Shown: positions 30,705 to 40,789, counted from the stretch's first letter. The stretch: DNA of 64,000 bases from Diaphorobacter limosus (GCF_033100095.1 NZ_CP136921.1:3685001-3749000), one strand, 5' to 3'. Translations and numbers: made by a program. Notes: generated from the sequence alone by a model not told the origin.

Positions 30705-31151
30705 ATGAAGATAGACGTCAAAATTCTCGACCCGCGCATGGCGGAACAGTTGCCCACCTACGCCACGCCGGGCAGCGCCGGGCTGGATCTGCGCGCCTGC
30801 CTGGACGCGCCCCTGGAGCTGGCGCCCAATGCCTGGCAGCTCGTGCCCACGGGCATCGCCATCTACCTGAAGGACCCGGGCTACGCGGCGCTGATCCTGC
30901 CGCGCTCGGGCCTGGGCCACAAGCATGGCATCGTGCTGGGCAATCTGGTGGGGCTGATCGACAGCGACTACCAGGGCCAGCTTATGGTCAGCGCCTGGAA
31001 CCGCAGCGACCAGGCCTTCACGCTGGAGCCCATGGAGCGGCTGGCGCAGCTGGTCATCGTGCCGGTGCTGCAGGCGCAGTTCAATGTGGTGACCGAGTTT
31101 CCCGCCAGCGAGCGCGGCGAGGGCGGCTACGGCTCCACCGGCAATCATTGA
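30705..31151 (+). CDS. dut: dUTP diphosphatase
   Basis: Hydrolyses dUTP to dUMP, preventing uracil incorporation and supplying thymidylate synthesis. It is 148 aa, the normal trimeric dUTPase length. Conserved motifs appear in order: [37 protein letters not shown] (catalytic Asp), [11 protein letters not shown] and the C-terminal lid [10 protein letters not shown]. It sits 18 bp after the hypothetical membrane protein, in a coaBC-dut cluster that is common in proteobacteria. Confidence 0.96.
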   Translation: MKIDVKILDPRMAEQLPTYATPGSAGLDLRACLDAPLELAPNAWQLVPTGIAIYLKDPGYAALILPRSGLGHKHGIVLGNLVGLIDSDYQGQLMVSAWNRSDQAFTLEPMERLAQLVIVPVLQAQFNVVTEFPASERGEGGYGSTGNH

Positions 31152-31167
31152 GCCTGCCGGTGGCTGC

Positions 31168-31692
31168 TCAATGCAGCAGGTCGTTGCCCGGCGCCTGCGG
31201 TTGTATGCGAAAGAACCCGGTCCCGGCCGTGCCACGGCCGATTTCTTCCTCGGCGGCCTCGCGCACGCCGTGCACCTTGAGCGCCAGGCGCAGTGCAATG
31301 CCGGCCAGAGGGTGGTTGCCGTCCAGCACCACATGCTCGGGATAGATCTGGGCCACGGTGTACAGCGCGTCGCGCGGCGCCTCGGGGTTGATGCCTTCGG
31401 GCAGGGCCGTGCCCTCGAAGGTCATGCCCTCCTCGATGTCGTCGGGGAACAGATGGCGCGGCTCCAGGAACAGCAGCTTGTCCTGGTAGTCGCCAAAGGC
31501 GTCCTCGGGCTCCAGGTGCAGCGCCAGCGCGGCGCCCACGCCATGGCCCTGCAGGGCCTCTTCTATGCGCGCCAGCAGGTCGTCGCCACCCACCAGAAAC
31601 TCCACCGGATCGTCGAGCACGTCCAGCTCCTCACCCAGCGTGTCCTTCAAGACCCAGGTCAGGGCGACCACACATTGTTCGGTTATTTCCAT
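31168..31692 (-). CDS. slyD: FKBP-type peptidyl-prolyl isomerase, SlyD-like
   Basis: A cytosolic prolyl isomerase/chaperone of 174 aa. FKBP core with inserted IF domain: VVALTWVLKDTLGEELD, EDAFGDYQDKLLFLEPRHLF, VVLDGNHPLAGIALRLALKV. The C-terminus ends GFFRIQPQAPGNDLLH, so the His/Cys-rich nickel-binding tail of E. coli SlyD is missing and a role in hydrogenase nickel delivery is unlikely. ATG 31692 is chosen over 31713 because GACAAT on the minus strand ends 6 nt upstream (leaderless). It is convergent with dut. Confidence 0.88.
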   Translation of the reverse strand: MEITEQCVVALTWVLKDTLGEELDVLDDPVEFLVGGDDLLARIEEALQGHGVGAALALHLEPEDAFGDYQDKLLFLEPRHLFPDDIEEGMTFEGTALPEGINPEAPRDALYTVAQIYPEHVVLDGNHPLAGIALRLALKVHGVREAAEEEIGRGTAGTGFFRIQPQAPGNDLLH

Positions 31693-31694
31693 AG

Positions 31695-31704
31695 GACAAT
31701 TGTC
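31695..31704. promoter_or_regulatory. Palindromic shared -10 of the slyD / roxA divergent pair
   Basis: GACAATTGTC, a perfect palindrome giving GACAAT on both strands. Leftward it ends 6 nt before slyD ATG 31692; rightward it lies 41 nt before roxA ATG 31746. The layout matches the DUF455 / gamma-CA palindrome at 19933-19942. Confidence 0.45.
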
Positions 31705-31745
31705 GCAGTTCACAGCCTCAAGGCCCGCGCGGCCGCGTCTATCCC

Positions 31746-32861
31746 ATGGATGTACAACAACCTTTGGCCCTGCTCGGAGGCCTGAGCCCGGCCCAGTTCA
31801 TGCGCCGCCATTGGCACAAGAAACCTTTGCTGGTGCGCCAGGCGATTGCCGGCTTCAAGCCGCTGCTCGCCCGCGCAGAGCTGCTCGAGCTGGCCGGACG
31901 CGAGGGCGTGGAGTCGCGCTTCATCCAGGACAAGGGCGGGCAGTGGGTGCTGCGCCACGGGCCGCTGGCGCGCCGCTCGCTGCCGCCCCTGGCCACGCCG
32001 CGCTGGACGGCGCTGGTGCAGGGCGTGGATCTGCACCACGAGGGCGTGCATGCGCTGATGCAGCAGTTCCGTTTTGTGCCCGAGGCGCGCCTGGATGACC
32101 TGATGATCAGCTACGCCACCGACGGCGGTGGCGTCGGCCCGCATTTCGACAACTACGACGTCTTCCTGCTGCAGGCCCATGGCCAGCGGCGCTGGCGCAT
32201 CGGCCGGCAAAAGGACAAGACGCTGCGCTCCGGCCTGCCGCTCAAGATCCTGGCGGCCTTCGAGCCCGAGGAGGAGCATGTGCTGGAGCCCGGCGACATG
32301 CTCTACCTGCCCCCGGGCTGGGCGCATGACGGCATCGCCGTGGGCGAATGCATGACCTACTCGATCGGCTTTCGCTCGCCCAACGGCGCCCAGCTGGCGC
32401 ACGAAGTGCTGCAGCGCATGGCCGAGGGCGCTGCCGATGAGGAGGGTGCCATCTACCGCGACGCGCAGCAGCCGGCCGTGGCCGGGCCCGGTGCCATTCC
32501 GGCCGAGCTGCAGGACTTTGCCCGCCAGGCCGTGCAGCGCGCGCTGGCGCAGCCGCAGGCGCTCGAATGTGCGCTGGGCGAGGCGCTGACCGAGCCCAAG
32601 CCGAATGTCTGGTTCGAGCCCGCCGAGGCTGGCGGGATGCTCGAATGCCTGACGCTGGATAGGCGCACGCGCATGATGTATGACGACAAGCATGTCTTCA
32701 TCAATGGCGAGAGCTACCGCGCCTCCGGGCGCGACGCCACGCTGATGCGCCGCCTGGCCGACGAACGCCGCCTTGAGCCACGCGATCTGGTGCGCGCCAG
32801 CGACGAAGCGCTGGAGCTGCTGTCCGCATGGTGCGAAGCCGGCTGGGCCCATGCACGCTGA
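31746..32861 (+). CDS. roxA: Cupin ribosomal protein oxygenase, RoxA/YcfD-like
   Basis: An Fe(II)/2-oxoglutarate oxygenase that in E. coli hydroxylates an arginine of ribosomal protein L16. It is 371 aa. The JmjC-type cupin holds the metal facial triad HxD (GPHFDNYDVFLLQAHGQRRW) and the distal His in PGWAHDGIAVGECMTYSIGF. The N-terminus FMRRHWHKKPLLVRQAI is typical of the group, and a C-terminal winged-helix region follows. It overlaps the next gene by 11 bp. Confidence 0.88.
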   Translation: MDVQQPLALLGGLSPAQFMRRHWHKKPLLVRQAIAGFKPLLARAELLELAGREGVESRFIQDKGGQWVLRHGPLARRSLPPLATPRWTALVQGVDLHHEGVHALMQQFRFVPEARLDDLMISYATDGGGVGPHFDNYDVFLLQAHGQRRWRIGRQKDKTLRSGLPLKILAAFEPEEEHVLEPGDMLYLPPGWAHDGIAVGECMTYSIGFRSPNGAQLAHEVLQRMAEGAADEEGAIYRDAQQPAVAGPGAIPAELQDFARQAVQRALAQPQALECALGEALTEPKPNVWFEPAEAGGMLECLTLDRRTRMMYDDKHVFINGESYRASGRDATLMRRLADERRLEPRDLVRASDEALELLSAWCEAGWAHAR

Positions 32862-33369
32862 TCCCAACCAGGAGCAGGCGACGCCGGCATTGCCCAGCGG
32901 CCGCTTTGAAGGGCGCGAGGCGTTTCAAAAGCTGGTGCGCGACGCCCTGGCCTGCGCCGCCCAGGAGGGCTGGCGCGAACTGATTGTGAGCGATGCCAAC
33001 TTCCACGACTGGCCCCTGGGCGAGCGCGCCGTGGTCGAGTCGCTGCAGCAATGGGCCAGCGGCGGGCGGCGCCTGACCATGCTGGCGGCCGACTATGCCG
33101 AGGTGCAGCGGCGCCACGCGCGCTTCGTGCAGTGGCGCGTACGCTGGGATCACATCATCGTGTGCCGCCGCGCTGGCGCGGTGGATGCGCAGGATCTGCC
33201 CAGCGCCATCTGGTCGCCCCAGTGGGTCTTGCAGCGCCATGATCCCTTGCGTTGCAACGGTGTGACCGGAGTTGAGCCCGAGCGGCGCATCCTGCTGCGC
33301 GAGGCCATCAACGAATGGCTGGAGCGTAAAAGTGCTCCCGGCTTTCCTGCCTCCACCTTGGGCCTGTGA
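32851..33369 (+). CDS. Conserved hypothetical protein downstream of roxA
   Basis: A 172-aa soluble protein without a motif I can name. It is compact with regular helix/strand patterning (FQKLVRDALACAAQEGWREL, RRLTMLAADYAEVQRRHARF, WDHIIVCRRAGAVDAQDLPS). ATG 32851 lies inside the last codons of roxA (11-bp overlap), so the two are translationally coupled and may act together. I prefer this start to 32773, which would overlap roxA by 89 bp. Confidence 0.75.
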   Translation: MHADPNQEQATPALPSGRFEGREAFQKLVRDALACAAQEGWRELIVSDANFHDWPLGERAVVESLQQWASGGRRLTMLAADYAEVQRRHARFVQWRVRWDHIIVCRRAGAVDAQDLPSAIWSPQWVLQRHDPLRCNGVTGVEPERRILLREAINEWLERKSAPGFPASTLGL

Positions 33370-33435
33370 GCTGCGCACACTGTTGTAATAAAGGTAGTGG
33401 TTTCTTCGCGTTATCCACTATTGACGAAAACTTTC

Positions 33436-33441
33436 TATAAT
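33436..33441 (+). promoter_or_regulatory. -10 hexamer of the Ala-rich lipoprotein gene
   Basis: Perfect TATAAT about 125 nt before the ATG. TTGACG at 33421-33426 is only 9 nt away, too close to be its -35. The transcript would carry a leader of roughly 115-120 nt, with no recognised riboswitch. Confidence 0.5.
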
Positions 33442-33566
33442 CGGCGGCTGGTATTAAGCTTGGTGTTTGCTTTAAATCAAGCAATGCATCGTCGCCGGGT
33501 ATACCGCTGCAAGAGGCGGGTGTCGCGGCTTTCCATGACTATCACTTGTTCCCATAGGAAACTGAA

Positions 33567-33905
33567 ATGAAGAACTCCGTCGTTCTGGCTGCCCTGATTG
33601 CTGCTGCTGCCCTCGCCGCTTGCGGCAAGAAGGAAGAGCCCGCACCTGCACCTGCTCCGGCACCCGTGGCAGCCCCCGCCGCCGAAGCTGCTGACGCCGC
33701 CAAGGATGCCGCTGCCGCCGCTGTGGACGCCACCAAGGATGCTGCTGACGCCACCAAGGATGCCGCTGCTGCTGCCGTGGACGCCACCAAGGATGCTGCC
33801 GCCGCCGCTGTGGACGCCACCAAGGAAGCCGCCGACGCTGCCGCTGACGCCGCCAAGAAGGCTGCCGACGCTGCTGCCAATGCAGCCGCTGGCGCGTCCA
33901 AGTAA
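33567..33905 (+). CDS. Ala-rich repeat lipoprotein
   Basis: A 112-aa lipoprotein. The signal peptide has lipobox LAAC (Cys at about residue 19), then GKKEEPAP, an Ala/Pro linker, then a long amphipathic helix made of degenerate 11-residue units (DATKDAAAAAV and variants) to the C-terminus. Lys/Asp spacing within poly-Ala resembles LEA-type or periplasmic spacer helices; function is unknown. It has its own TATAAT, a long leader and a strong terminator, which fit a highly expressed single gene. Confidence 0.85.
   Translation: MKNSVVLAALIAAAALAACGKKEEPAPAPAPAPVAAPAAEAADAAKDAAAAAVDATKDAADATKDAAAAAVDATKDAAAAAVDATKEAADAAADAAKKAADAAANAAAGASK
33700..33850 (+). repeat. Coding minisatellite in the lipoprotein gene
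   Basis: Imperfect tandem units of 24-45 nt around GTGGACGCCACCAAGGATGC and GCTGACGCCACCAAGGATGC. These encode the DATKDAA units. Slippage or unequal recombination could change helix length. Confidence 0.75.
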
Positions 33906-33941
33906 GCACTCCCGCTCCAGGCTTGCGAGCCTGGCAGTAAC

Positions 33942-33973
33942 AAAAAACCCCGGCCAATCGACCGGGGTTTTTT
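33942..33973. terminator. Bidirectional terminator between the lipoprotein gene and bamC
   Basis: AAAAAACCCCGG and CCGGGGTTTTTT form a perfect 12-bp stem around an 8-nt loop. It has a T run on each strand, so it serves both convergent genes. Confidence 0.9.
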
Positions 33974-33992
33974 GTTGGCCGCTTTGCGCGGC

Positions 33993-35081
33993 TTACTTCA
34001 GATCGTCCGCCAGCACGCGCACGATGCGCTGCGCGTTGGCCGATGTCTCGGGTGCCCCCGTGGCGTTGAGCACGGAGACCGTGCTCTGGTTGCCCTCGCT
34101 GCGCACCACGATGCGGTACTTGAGCGGTGCCACGGCGTCGGGCGAGCTGGAGAACAGCTTGCTGAAGAAGCCCTGTTCCTTCTTTTCCCCGGGCGCCACA
34201 TAGCGCACGAAGTACACGCCCTGGCTGCGGTCGCGGTCTTCCACGGTGAAGCCCGTGCGGTCCAGCGACACGCCGACGCGGCGCCAGGCGCGGTCAAAGC
34301 CTTCGTCGAGCTGCACCACGGGCACATTGTTCAGCGTGGCCATGCGCGCGCTCGGCGTGACGGGTACCGGCGCAGCCGCGACGGCCTTGGACTGCTCCTC
34401 GCTCACGCCCAGTTTGACCATCAGGCGGCGCAGGAACTCGGTCTCCAGCTCGGCGTTGGCCGGGCGCGGCTGCCAGATCGTGTTGTCCTTCTGGCTGCTG
34501 GTGTAGACCTCTTCCATGCCGCGGTGGGTGATGAAGATCTCGGTGGCGCCGCCGGCCGTGCGCTCCAGGCGGGTGCGGAACTTGTCGCGTTCGCCGGTGG
34601 AATACAGCGAATCGAACACCTTGCCAATGGTCGAGCGGATGATGTCCTGCGGCAGCTTGGCGCGGTTTTCGGCCCAGTCGGTTTCCAGCAGGCCGAGCTT
34701 GGGCTGCTCGACGGTGAGGACGAAGCCGCTTTCCAGCCAGAAGTCGCGCACCGGCTCCCACAGTTGATCGGCGGGGCGGTTGACCACCAGCCAGCGCTGG
34801 TTGCCGTCACGTTCTATGCGCACGTCGCCGATGGATTGTGGTGCGGCGCTGGCAGTGCCGCGCGGCTGCCGCGCCTGGCCGGCCTCGAAGGCAGCGGCCG
34901 AGACGGTGGCGCCGGGCACGGTGTAGCGCGTCTCGCGCGACAGCTGGTTCAGGTCGGGCGGGACCTCCAGCGTTGCGCCCTTGGTGGCGCTTTTGTAGTC
35001 GATCTTGTCGTTCTCCAGCACGGAGCAGGCCGACAGGGTCATGGCAAGGCCCAGCAGGCCCAGGCGGGTGGTAGCGTTCAC
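33993..35081 (-). CDS. bamC: Outer membrane protein assembly factor BamC
   Basis: A lipoprotein subunit of the BAM complex that inserts beta-barrel proteins. It is 362 aa. Signal peptide with lipobox LSAC, then the unstructured BamD-binding N-terminus (DKIDYKSATKGATLEVPPDL) and two helix-grip domains (QRWLVVNRPADQLWEPVRDF; FDRAWRRVGVSLDRTGFTVE). The gene follows dapA by 63 bp, the usual dapA-bamC order. Confidence 0.93.
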   Translation of the reverse strand: MNATTRLGLLGLAMTLSACSVLENDKIDYKSATKGATLEVPPDLNQLSRETRYTVPGATVSAAAFEAGQARQPRGTASAAPQSIGDVRIERDGNQRWLVVNRPADQLWEPVRDFWLESGFVLTVEQPKLGLLETDWAENRAKLPQDIIRSTIGKVFDSLYSTGERDKFRTRLERTAGGATEIFITHRGMEEVYTSSQKDNTIWQPRPANAELETEFLRRLMVKLGVSEEQSKAVAAAPVPVTPSARMATLNNVPVVQLDEGFDRAWRRVGVSLDRTGFTVEDRDRSQGVYFVRYVAPGEKKEQGFFSKLFSSSPDAVAPLKYRIVVRSEGNQSTVSVLNATGAPETSANAQRIVRVLADDLK

Positions 35082-35144
35082 GCAGTTAATCCTTCTACAG
35101 TCCAGGACTGACCCGGGCGCAGGAGTGCGCCGGGGGAGATGGCT

Positions 35145-36068
35145 TCAGCCCCTGTCCGCGGCCAGCAGGCCGGCGGCGCGCAGGGCGGTTTCGACCACGG
35201 CCTCGTTGCCCTGCGCCAGCGGCGTCATGGGCAGGCGCATGGCGCCGCCGCACAGGCCCATGCGCTGCATGGCCCATTTCACGGGGATGGGGTTGGCTTC
35301 GACGAACAGATTTTTGTGCACCGGCAGCAACTGGAACTGGATGTCCATCGCGCGGCGGCGGTCGCCGGCGATGGCCGCCACGCACAGCTCGTGCATCAGG
35401 CGCGGCGCCACGTTGGCCGTCACGCTGATGTTGCCCTGGCCGCCGCAGAGCATCAGGGCCACGGCCGTGGGGTCGTCGCCCGAATACACGGCAAAGCCCT
35501 TGGGCACGTCGCGGATCAGCCACTGCGCGCGCTCGATGTTGCCCGTGGCCTCCTTGATGCCGACGATGCCCGGCACCTGGGTCAGGCGCAGCACGGTCTC
35601 GTGGTGCATGTCGGCCACGCTGCGGCCGGGCACGTTGTACAGCACCATGGGCAGGTCGCCCGTGGCCTCGGCAATCGCTTTGAAGTGCTGGTACTGGCCC
35701 TCTTGCGTGGGCTTGTTGTAATAGGGCACGACCTGCAGCTGGCTGTTGGCGCCGACCTTCTTGGCGTAGCGGGCCAGCTCGATGGCTTCAAACGTGGAGT
35801 TGGCGCCGCAGCCGGCCATGACGGGCACGCGGCCGGCGGATTGCTCCACCGACACGCGGATGATTTCGCAATGCTCCTCCACGTTCACCGTGGGCGATTC
35901 ACCCGTGGTGCCGACCACGCCTATGCAATCGGTGCCTTCCTGGATATGCCAGTCTATGAGTTTGCGCAGCGTGGGGTAGTCCACACTGCCGTCGTCGTGC
36001 ATGGGGGTGACGAGGGCGACGATGCTGCCGGTGAGGGTGGCGCTGGAAGAGGTCATGTCCGCGGTCAA
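35145..36068 (-). CDS. dapA: 4-hydroxy-tetrahydrodipicolinate synthase
   Basis: Condenses pyruvate with aspartate semialdehyde, the first step of the lysine/diaminopimelate branch. It is 307 aa. The signature [17 protein letters not shown], catalytic Tyr in [14 protein letters not shown], Schiff-base Lys in [15 protein letters not shown], and the substrate loop [11 protein letters not shown] are all present. Starts at 36068 ([10 protein letters not shown]) and 36056 ([10 protein letters not shown]) are both possible. It is transcribed with bamC. Confidence 0.95.
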   Translation of the reverse strand: MTADMTSSSATLTGSIVALVTPMHDDGSVDYPTLRKLIDWHIQEGTDCIGVVGTTGESPTVNVEEHCEIIRVSVEQSAGRVPVMAGCGANSTFEAIELARYAKKVGANSQLQVVPYYNKPTQEGQYQHFKAIAEATGDLPMVLYNVPGRSVADMHHETVLRLTQVPGIVGIKEATGNIERAQWLIRDVPKGFAVYSGDDPTAVALMLCGGQGNISVTANVAPRLMHELCVAAIAGDRRRAMDIQFQLLPVHKNLFVEANPIPVKWAMQRMGLCGGAMRLPMTPLAQGNEAVVETALRAAGLLAADRG

Positions 36069-36090
36069 AAACGGTAAAAGAGCATTCTAA

Positions 36091-36642
36091 CTACGGCGTG
36101 CCCACCAGCGGCAGGCGCAAAGGCCCGCTGGGCGCCAGCGGCTCGCGCACGGCCGCGATGCGCTGCACGAAGCGTGCCGGCGCGTCGAGAAAGCCGTCCT
36201 CGTAGGCCACCACGCGCAGTGCCCCGAAGGCCTGCAGCAATTCACCCGGGCGCAGCAAAAAATCCGCCCGCGCGGGCCGGCCCACGCTCTCGTTGCCCTG
36301 GGCAAAGGTCTCGTACAGCAGCACGCCGCCCGGCGCCACGCTGTCCAAGATGGTGGGCAGCAGCGGGCGCCACAGGTAGTTGGTGACCACCACGCAGTCA
36401 AAGCGGCGCCCGGGCAGAGGCCAGGGCCCGGCCTCGATGTCGGCGCAGATCGCCTCGCCCAGTTGTGCTAGTGATTCAATAGCTTCTTGCGCTTTATCTA
36501 TGCCCGTTACGGGGTGATTTCGTTCAAGAAACCAGCGCATGTGCCGGCCCTGGCCGCAGGCCACGTCCAGCACGCCGCCGCCCATGGGTACCAGATGCGA
36601 CCAGCGCCGAACCCAGTCGGATGGGGCAGTCAGGCCGTGCAT
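36091..36642 (-). CDS. SAM-dependent methyltransferase (class I)
   Basis: A 183-aa class I methyltransferase. Motif I is GGGVLDVACGQGRHMRWFLE, motif II GIDKAQEAIES, followed by FDCVVVTNYLWRPLLP and GGVLLYETFAQGNE. The closest type is the TehB/UbiE-like small methyltransferases; substrate unknown. ATG 36642 shares one base with the stop of the small membrane ORF upstream. About codons 37-58, including motif II, correspond to a copy of the dispersed repeat (ERNHPVTGIDKAQEAI). Confidence 0.85.
   Translation of the reverse strand: MHGLTAPSDWVRRWSHLVPMGGGVLDVACGQGRHMRWFLERNHPVTGIDKAQEAIESLAQLGEAICADIEAGPWPLPGRRFDCVVVTNYLWRPLLPTILDSVAPGGVLLYETFAQGNESVGRPARADFLLRPGELLQAFGALRVVAYEDGFLDAPARFVQRIAAVREPLAPSGPLRLPLVGTP
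36466..36531 (-). repeat. Dispersed palindromic repeat copy 7, inside the methyltransferase gene
   Basis: On the coding strand: GAACGAAATCACCCCGTAAC, GGGCATAGATAAAGCGCAAG, AAGCTATTGAATCACTAGCA. The frame is the same as in copies 1, 3 and 6 and the sequence overlaps SAM-binding motif II. It is partly degenerate, so assignment rests on the aligned arms and the AAGCGCAAGAAGCTATT core. Confidence 0.65.
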
Positions 36643-36770
36643 CAGAAGCAGGCCCAGATCTGGTCGGCCAGGCTCAGCATGAAGTCGGGCCGCAGGTACA
36701 GCGCAAACACCGCCAGCAGCACCAGCACCGCAGCTGCGGCGGCAAGCCATTTCTTGTGGGTGGCCCGCAT
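36642..36770 (-). CDS. Small single-span membrane protein (42 aa)
   Basis: A short ORF MRATHKKWLAAAAAVLVLLA continuing VFALYLRPDFMLSLADQIWA and CF. It has a basic N-terminus, one hydrophobic helix and a short tail. It begins 2 bp after the MFS stop and its TGA overlaps the methyltransferase ATG by one base, so all three genes are tightly packed. That packing, plus the clear membrane pattern, supports a real gene. Function unknown; I infer a small accessory membrane peptide. Confidence 0.6.
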   Translation of the reverse strand: MRATHKKWLAAAAAVLVLLAVFALYLRPDFMLSLADQIWACF

Positions 36771-36772
36771 GC

Positions 36773-37990
36773 TCAGGCCGCCTGTGGTGTGGGCCGGGCA
36801 ATCGCGCCTTCGCGCACCGGCAGGTTGATCAGGCCGGCGGCCACGCCCAGGGCAATCGCCAGGTACCAGACGATGTCATAGCTGCCGCTGGTGTCGTACA
36901 GATAGCCGCCCAGCCACACGCCAAAGAAGCTGCCGATCTGATGGCTGAAGAAGACGAAGCCGCTGAGCATGGACAGGTGCTGCACGCCAAAGATCTGCGC
37001 CACGGCGGCATTCGTGGGCGGCACGGTGGACAGCCACAGCGTGCCCATCACGGCCGAGAACACATACACCGACATGGGCGACAGCGGCACCAGCAGAAAG
37101 ATGGTGATGACCACGGCGCGCGCAAAGTAGATGAAGGCCAGGATATGGCGTTTGGCCATGCGCTGGCCCAGCGTGCCGGCGGCGTAGGTGCCAAAGACGT
37201 TGAACAACCCGATCAGCGCCAGCGCAGTGCTGGCCACCTGGGGCGACAGGCCATGGTCCTTGAGGTAGCTGGGCATGTGCACGCCGATGAACACCACCTG
37301 GAAGCCGCAGACGAAGTAGCCCGCGGTGAGCAGCAGAAAGCTCTTGTAGCGCAGCGCCTCGGCAAAGGCATGGCCGGCGGACTGGGTGCGCTGGATGGGC
37401 GCGCTGCCGTGAAAGCCAGGCTCGCGCAGACCAAAGGCCAGTGGCACGATCAAGAGCACCATGGCGGCGAGCACCAGCAGCGCCGTCTGCCAGCCCAGTT
37501 GTGCGATCAGCTGGCCTTCGAGCGGCATCATCAAAAACTGCCCGAACGAGCCCGCGGCCGCCGCCACGCCCATGGCCCAGGATCTCCGCTCGGCCGAGAT
37601 CTGCCGCCCCAGCACGCCGTAGATCACGGCATAGGTGGTGCCGGCCTGGGCCGCGCCGATCAGCACGCCGGTGGTCAGCGAAAACAGCAGCGGCGTGGGC
37701 GACAGCGCCATGCCCGCCAGGCCCAGGGCGTAGAGCAGGGCGCCCAGGATCAGCACGCGAAACGCGCCGAAGCGATCCGCCATCATGCCGCCGAAGATGC
37801 CAAAAATGCCCCAGGACAGGTTTTGAATGGCCATGGCCAGGGCGAAGGTCTGGCGCGTCCAGCCCATGTCCTGCGTGATGGGCGCCAGCCACATGCCAAA
37901 GCCGTGGCGTATGCCCATGGACAGGGTGACGATGGTGGCGCCGCAGATCAGCACCTGGGCTATGGAGAGTTTTCGCGTCGCGTCGTGCAT
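36773..37990 (-). CDS. MFS transporter
   Basis: A 405-aa major facilitator with about 12 hydrophobic segments. Features include MGIRHGFGMWLAPITQDMGW near the N-terminus, the loop motif GIFGGMMADRFGAFRVLI between helices 2 and 3, and NVFGTYAAGTLGQRMAKRHI in the second half. Sequence resembles the monocarboxylate/oxalate-formate antiporter-like MFS group; the substrate is unknown. ATG 37990 is chosen because the upstream extension is not membrane-like and runs into the parE promoter. It heads the MFS / 42-aa / methyltransferase operon. Confidence 0.87.
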   Translation of the reverse strand: MHDATRKLSIAQVLICGATIVTLSMGIRHGFGMWLAPITQDMGWTRQTFALAMAIQNLSWGIFGIFGGMMADRFGAFRVLILGALLYALGLAGMALSPTPLLFSLTTGVLIGAAQAGTTYAVIYGVLGRQISAERRSWAMGVAAAAGSFGQFLMMPLEGQLIAQLGWQTALLVLAAMVLLIVPLAFGLREPGFHGSAPIQRTQSAGHAFAEALRYKSFLLLTAGYFVCGFQVVFIGVHMPSYLKDHGLSPQVASTALALIGLFNVFGTYAAGTLGQRMAKRHILAFIYFARAVVITIFLLVPLSPMSVYVFSAVMGTLWLSTVPPTNAAVAQIFGVQHLSMLSGFVFFSHQIGSFFGVWLGGYLYDTSGSYDIVWYLAIALGVAAGLINLPVREGAIARPTPQAA

Positions 37991-38070
37991 CGCACGAATG
38001 TAGCGAAAACCCGGGTTGACTGCCTGACGCGGCCATTTAAAGCATGAAAACCTGGCTTTATATCCAGCAC

Positions 38071-38076
38071 TACAAT
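38071..38076 (+). promoter_or_regulatory. -10-like hexamer of parE
   Basis: TACAAT ends 8 nt before the parE ATG, leaving no ribosome-binding site. A leaderless transcript is likely. Confidence 0.5.
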
Positions 38077-38084
38077 CCGCGCCC

Positions 38085-40061
<1,977 letters not shown>

Positions 40062-40106
40062 GCATCCGGCCTTGTCTTTACTGTATATGGCTATAACATA
40101 CAAAAT

Positions 40107-40406
40107 ATGCTGAAACTGGCAGAAATCACCGGTTTTGACTGGGACGCCGGCAATGAGCGCAAGAACGACAGACACGGTGTTTCCATGGCGCAGGCGGAAC
40201 AGGTTTTCTTCAACGCGCCGCTGCTGATCCTGGGCGATGCCAAGCACAGCCAGCAAGAGCCGCGCTACCACGCCCTGGGCCGCAGCGATGACGGTCGGCT
40301 GCTGCACCTGACCTTTACCCTGCGTGGCTCAGGCAGCCTGATCCGCGTGATTTCGGCCCGTGACATGCACCGCAAGGAGCGAGCGTTTTATGAACAAGCC
40401 CACTAA
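40107..40406 (+). CDS. brnT: BrnT family ribonuclease toxin
   Basis: A 99-aa RelE-fold RNase toxin of the BrnT/BrnA type II module. Family sequence: FDWDAGNERKNDRHGVSMAQ, AEQVFFNAPLLI, RYHALGRSDDGRLLHLTFTL, IRVISARDMHRKERAFYEQA. The terminal Arg/Lys/Glu residues of the ISARDMHRKER motif correspond to the active site. It begins 45 bp after parE. The leader has an AT-rich imperfect palindrome (TATATGGCTATAACATA), a plausible autoregulatory operator. It overlaps brnA by 17 bp. Confidence 0.9.
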   Translation: MLKLAEITGFDWDAGNERKNDRHGVSMAQAEQVFFNAPLLILGDAKHSQQEPRYHALGRSDDGRLLHLTFTLRGSGSLIRVISARDMHRKERAFYEQAH

Positions 40407-40653
40407 AACAATCCCGCACTTTGCCAGCGAGGCGGAAGAACGCGCCTTCTGGGAAAGCCAGGACTCGACCGACTATCTTGATTGGTCGCAGGCGCACAGC
40501 GTGGTGCTGCCCAACCTCAAGCCCACCACCAAGACCATCTCGCTGCGCCTGCCGCAGCATTTGCTCGATTCCATCAAGGCGGCGGCCAACGCACGGGACG
40601 TGCCGTATCAGTCGCTGATCAAGGTGTGGCTGCAGGAAAAGCTGCATCGGTGA
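40390..40653 (+). CDS. brnA: BrnA family antitoxin
   Basis: An 87-aa antitoxin. The N-terminal toxin-neutralising part (FASEAEERAFWESQDSTDYL) and the C-terminal ribbon-helix-helix DNA-binding part (KTISLRLPQHLLDSIKAAAN, VPYQSLIKVWLQEKL) are typical of BrnA. The start at 40390 overlaps brnT; an ATG at 40360 is also in frame but would overlap more. The toxin-first order is normal for this module. Confidence 0.9.
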   Translation: MNKPTKTIPHFASEAEERAFWESQDSTDYLDWSQAHSVVLPNLKPTTKTISLRLPQHLLDSIKAAANARDVPYQSLIKVWLQEKLHR

Positions 40654-40701
40654 TTCATGAGCGCCGGGCCCTATGGTGTGAAGTCCAGCGCGCCCACCGG
40701 G

Positions 40702-40747
40702 CAACCCCGACACGCGCCGCCTTTTGCCGGTGCGGCTGGCCGCCATG
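40702..40747 (+). pseudogene. Vestigial parE fragment
   Basis: After one base, 15 codons read NPDTRRLLPVRLAAM, aligning without gaps to NPDTRRLLPVQLGAM of parE at 39906-39950. Of 46 nt, 38 match, and most mismatches are at third codon positions, the mark of two homologous coding copies rather than chance. No frame continues upstream or downstream. It lies between the brnTA and ccdAB modules and looks like the displaced end of another parE allele. Confidence 0.7.
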
Positions 40748-40789
40748 AAAAGGGCTTGCACATGTTCCAAGGGCGGCTTGCCAACCGGC

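Noticed and set aside
33411..33420. DnaA box (TTATCCACT)
   Set aside because: A single imperfect site without partners or origin context; it overlaps the promoter region of the lipoprotein gene.
33421..33441. Full sigma-70 promoter TTGACG plus TATAAT
   Set aside because: Spacing is 9 nt, far from the 16-18 nt needed. Only the -10 was kept.
33700..33850. CRISPR-like array
   Set aside because: The repeats are contiguous, imperfect and in frame with no spacers. They encode the Ala-rich helix of a lipoprotein.
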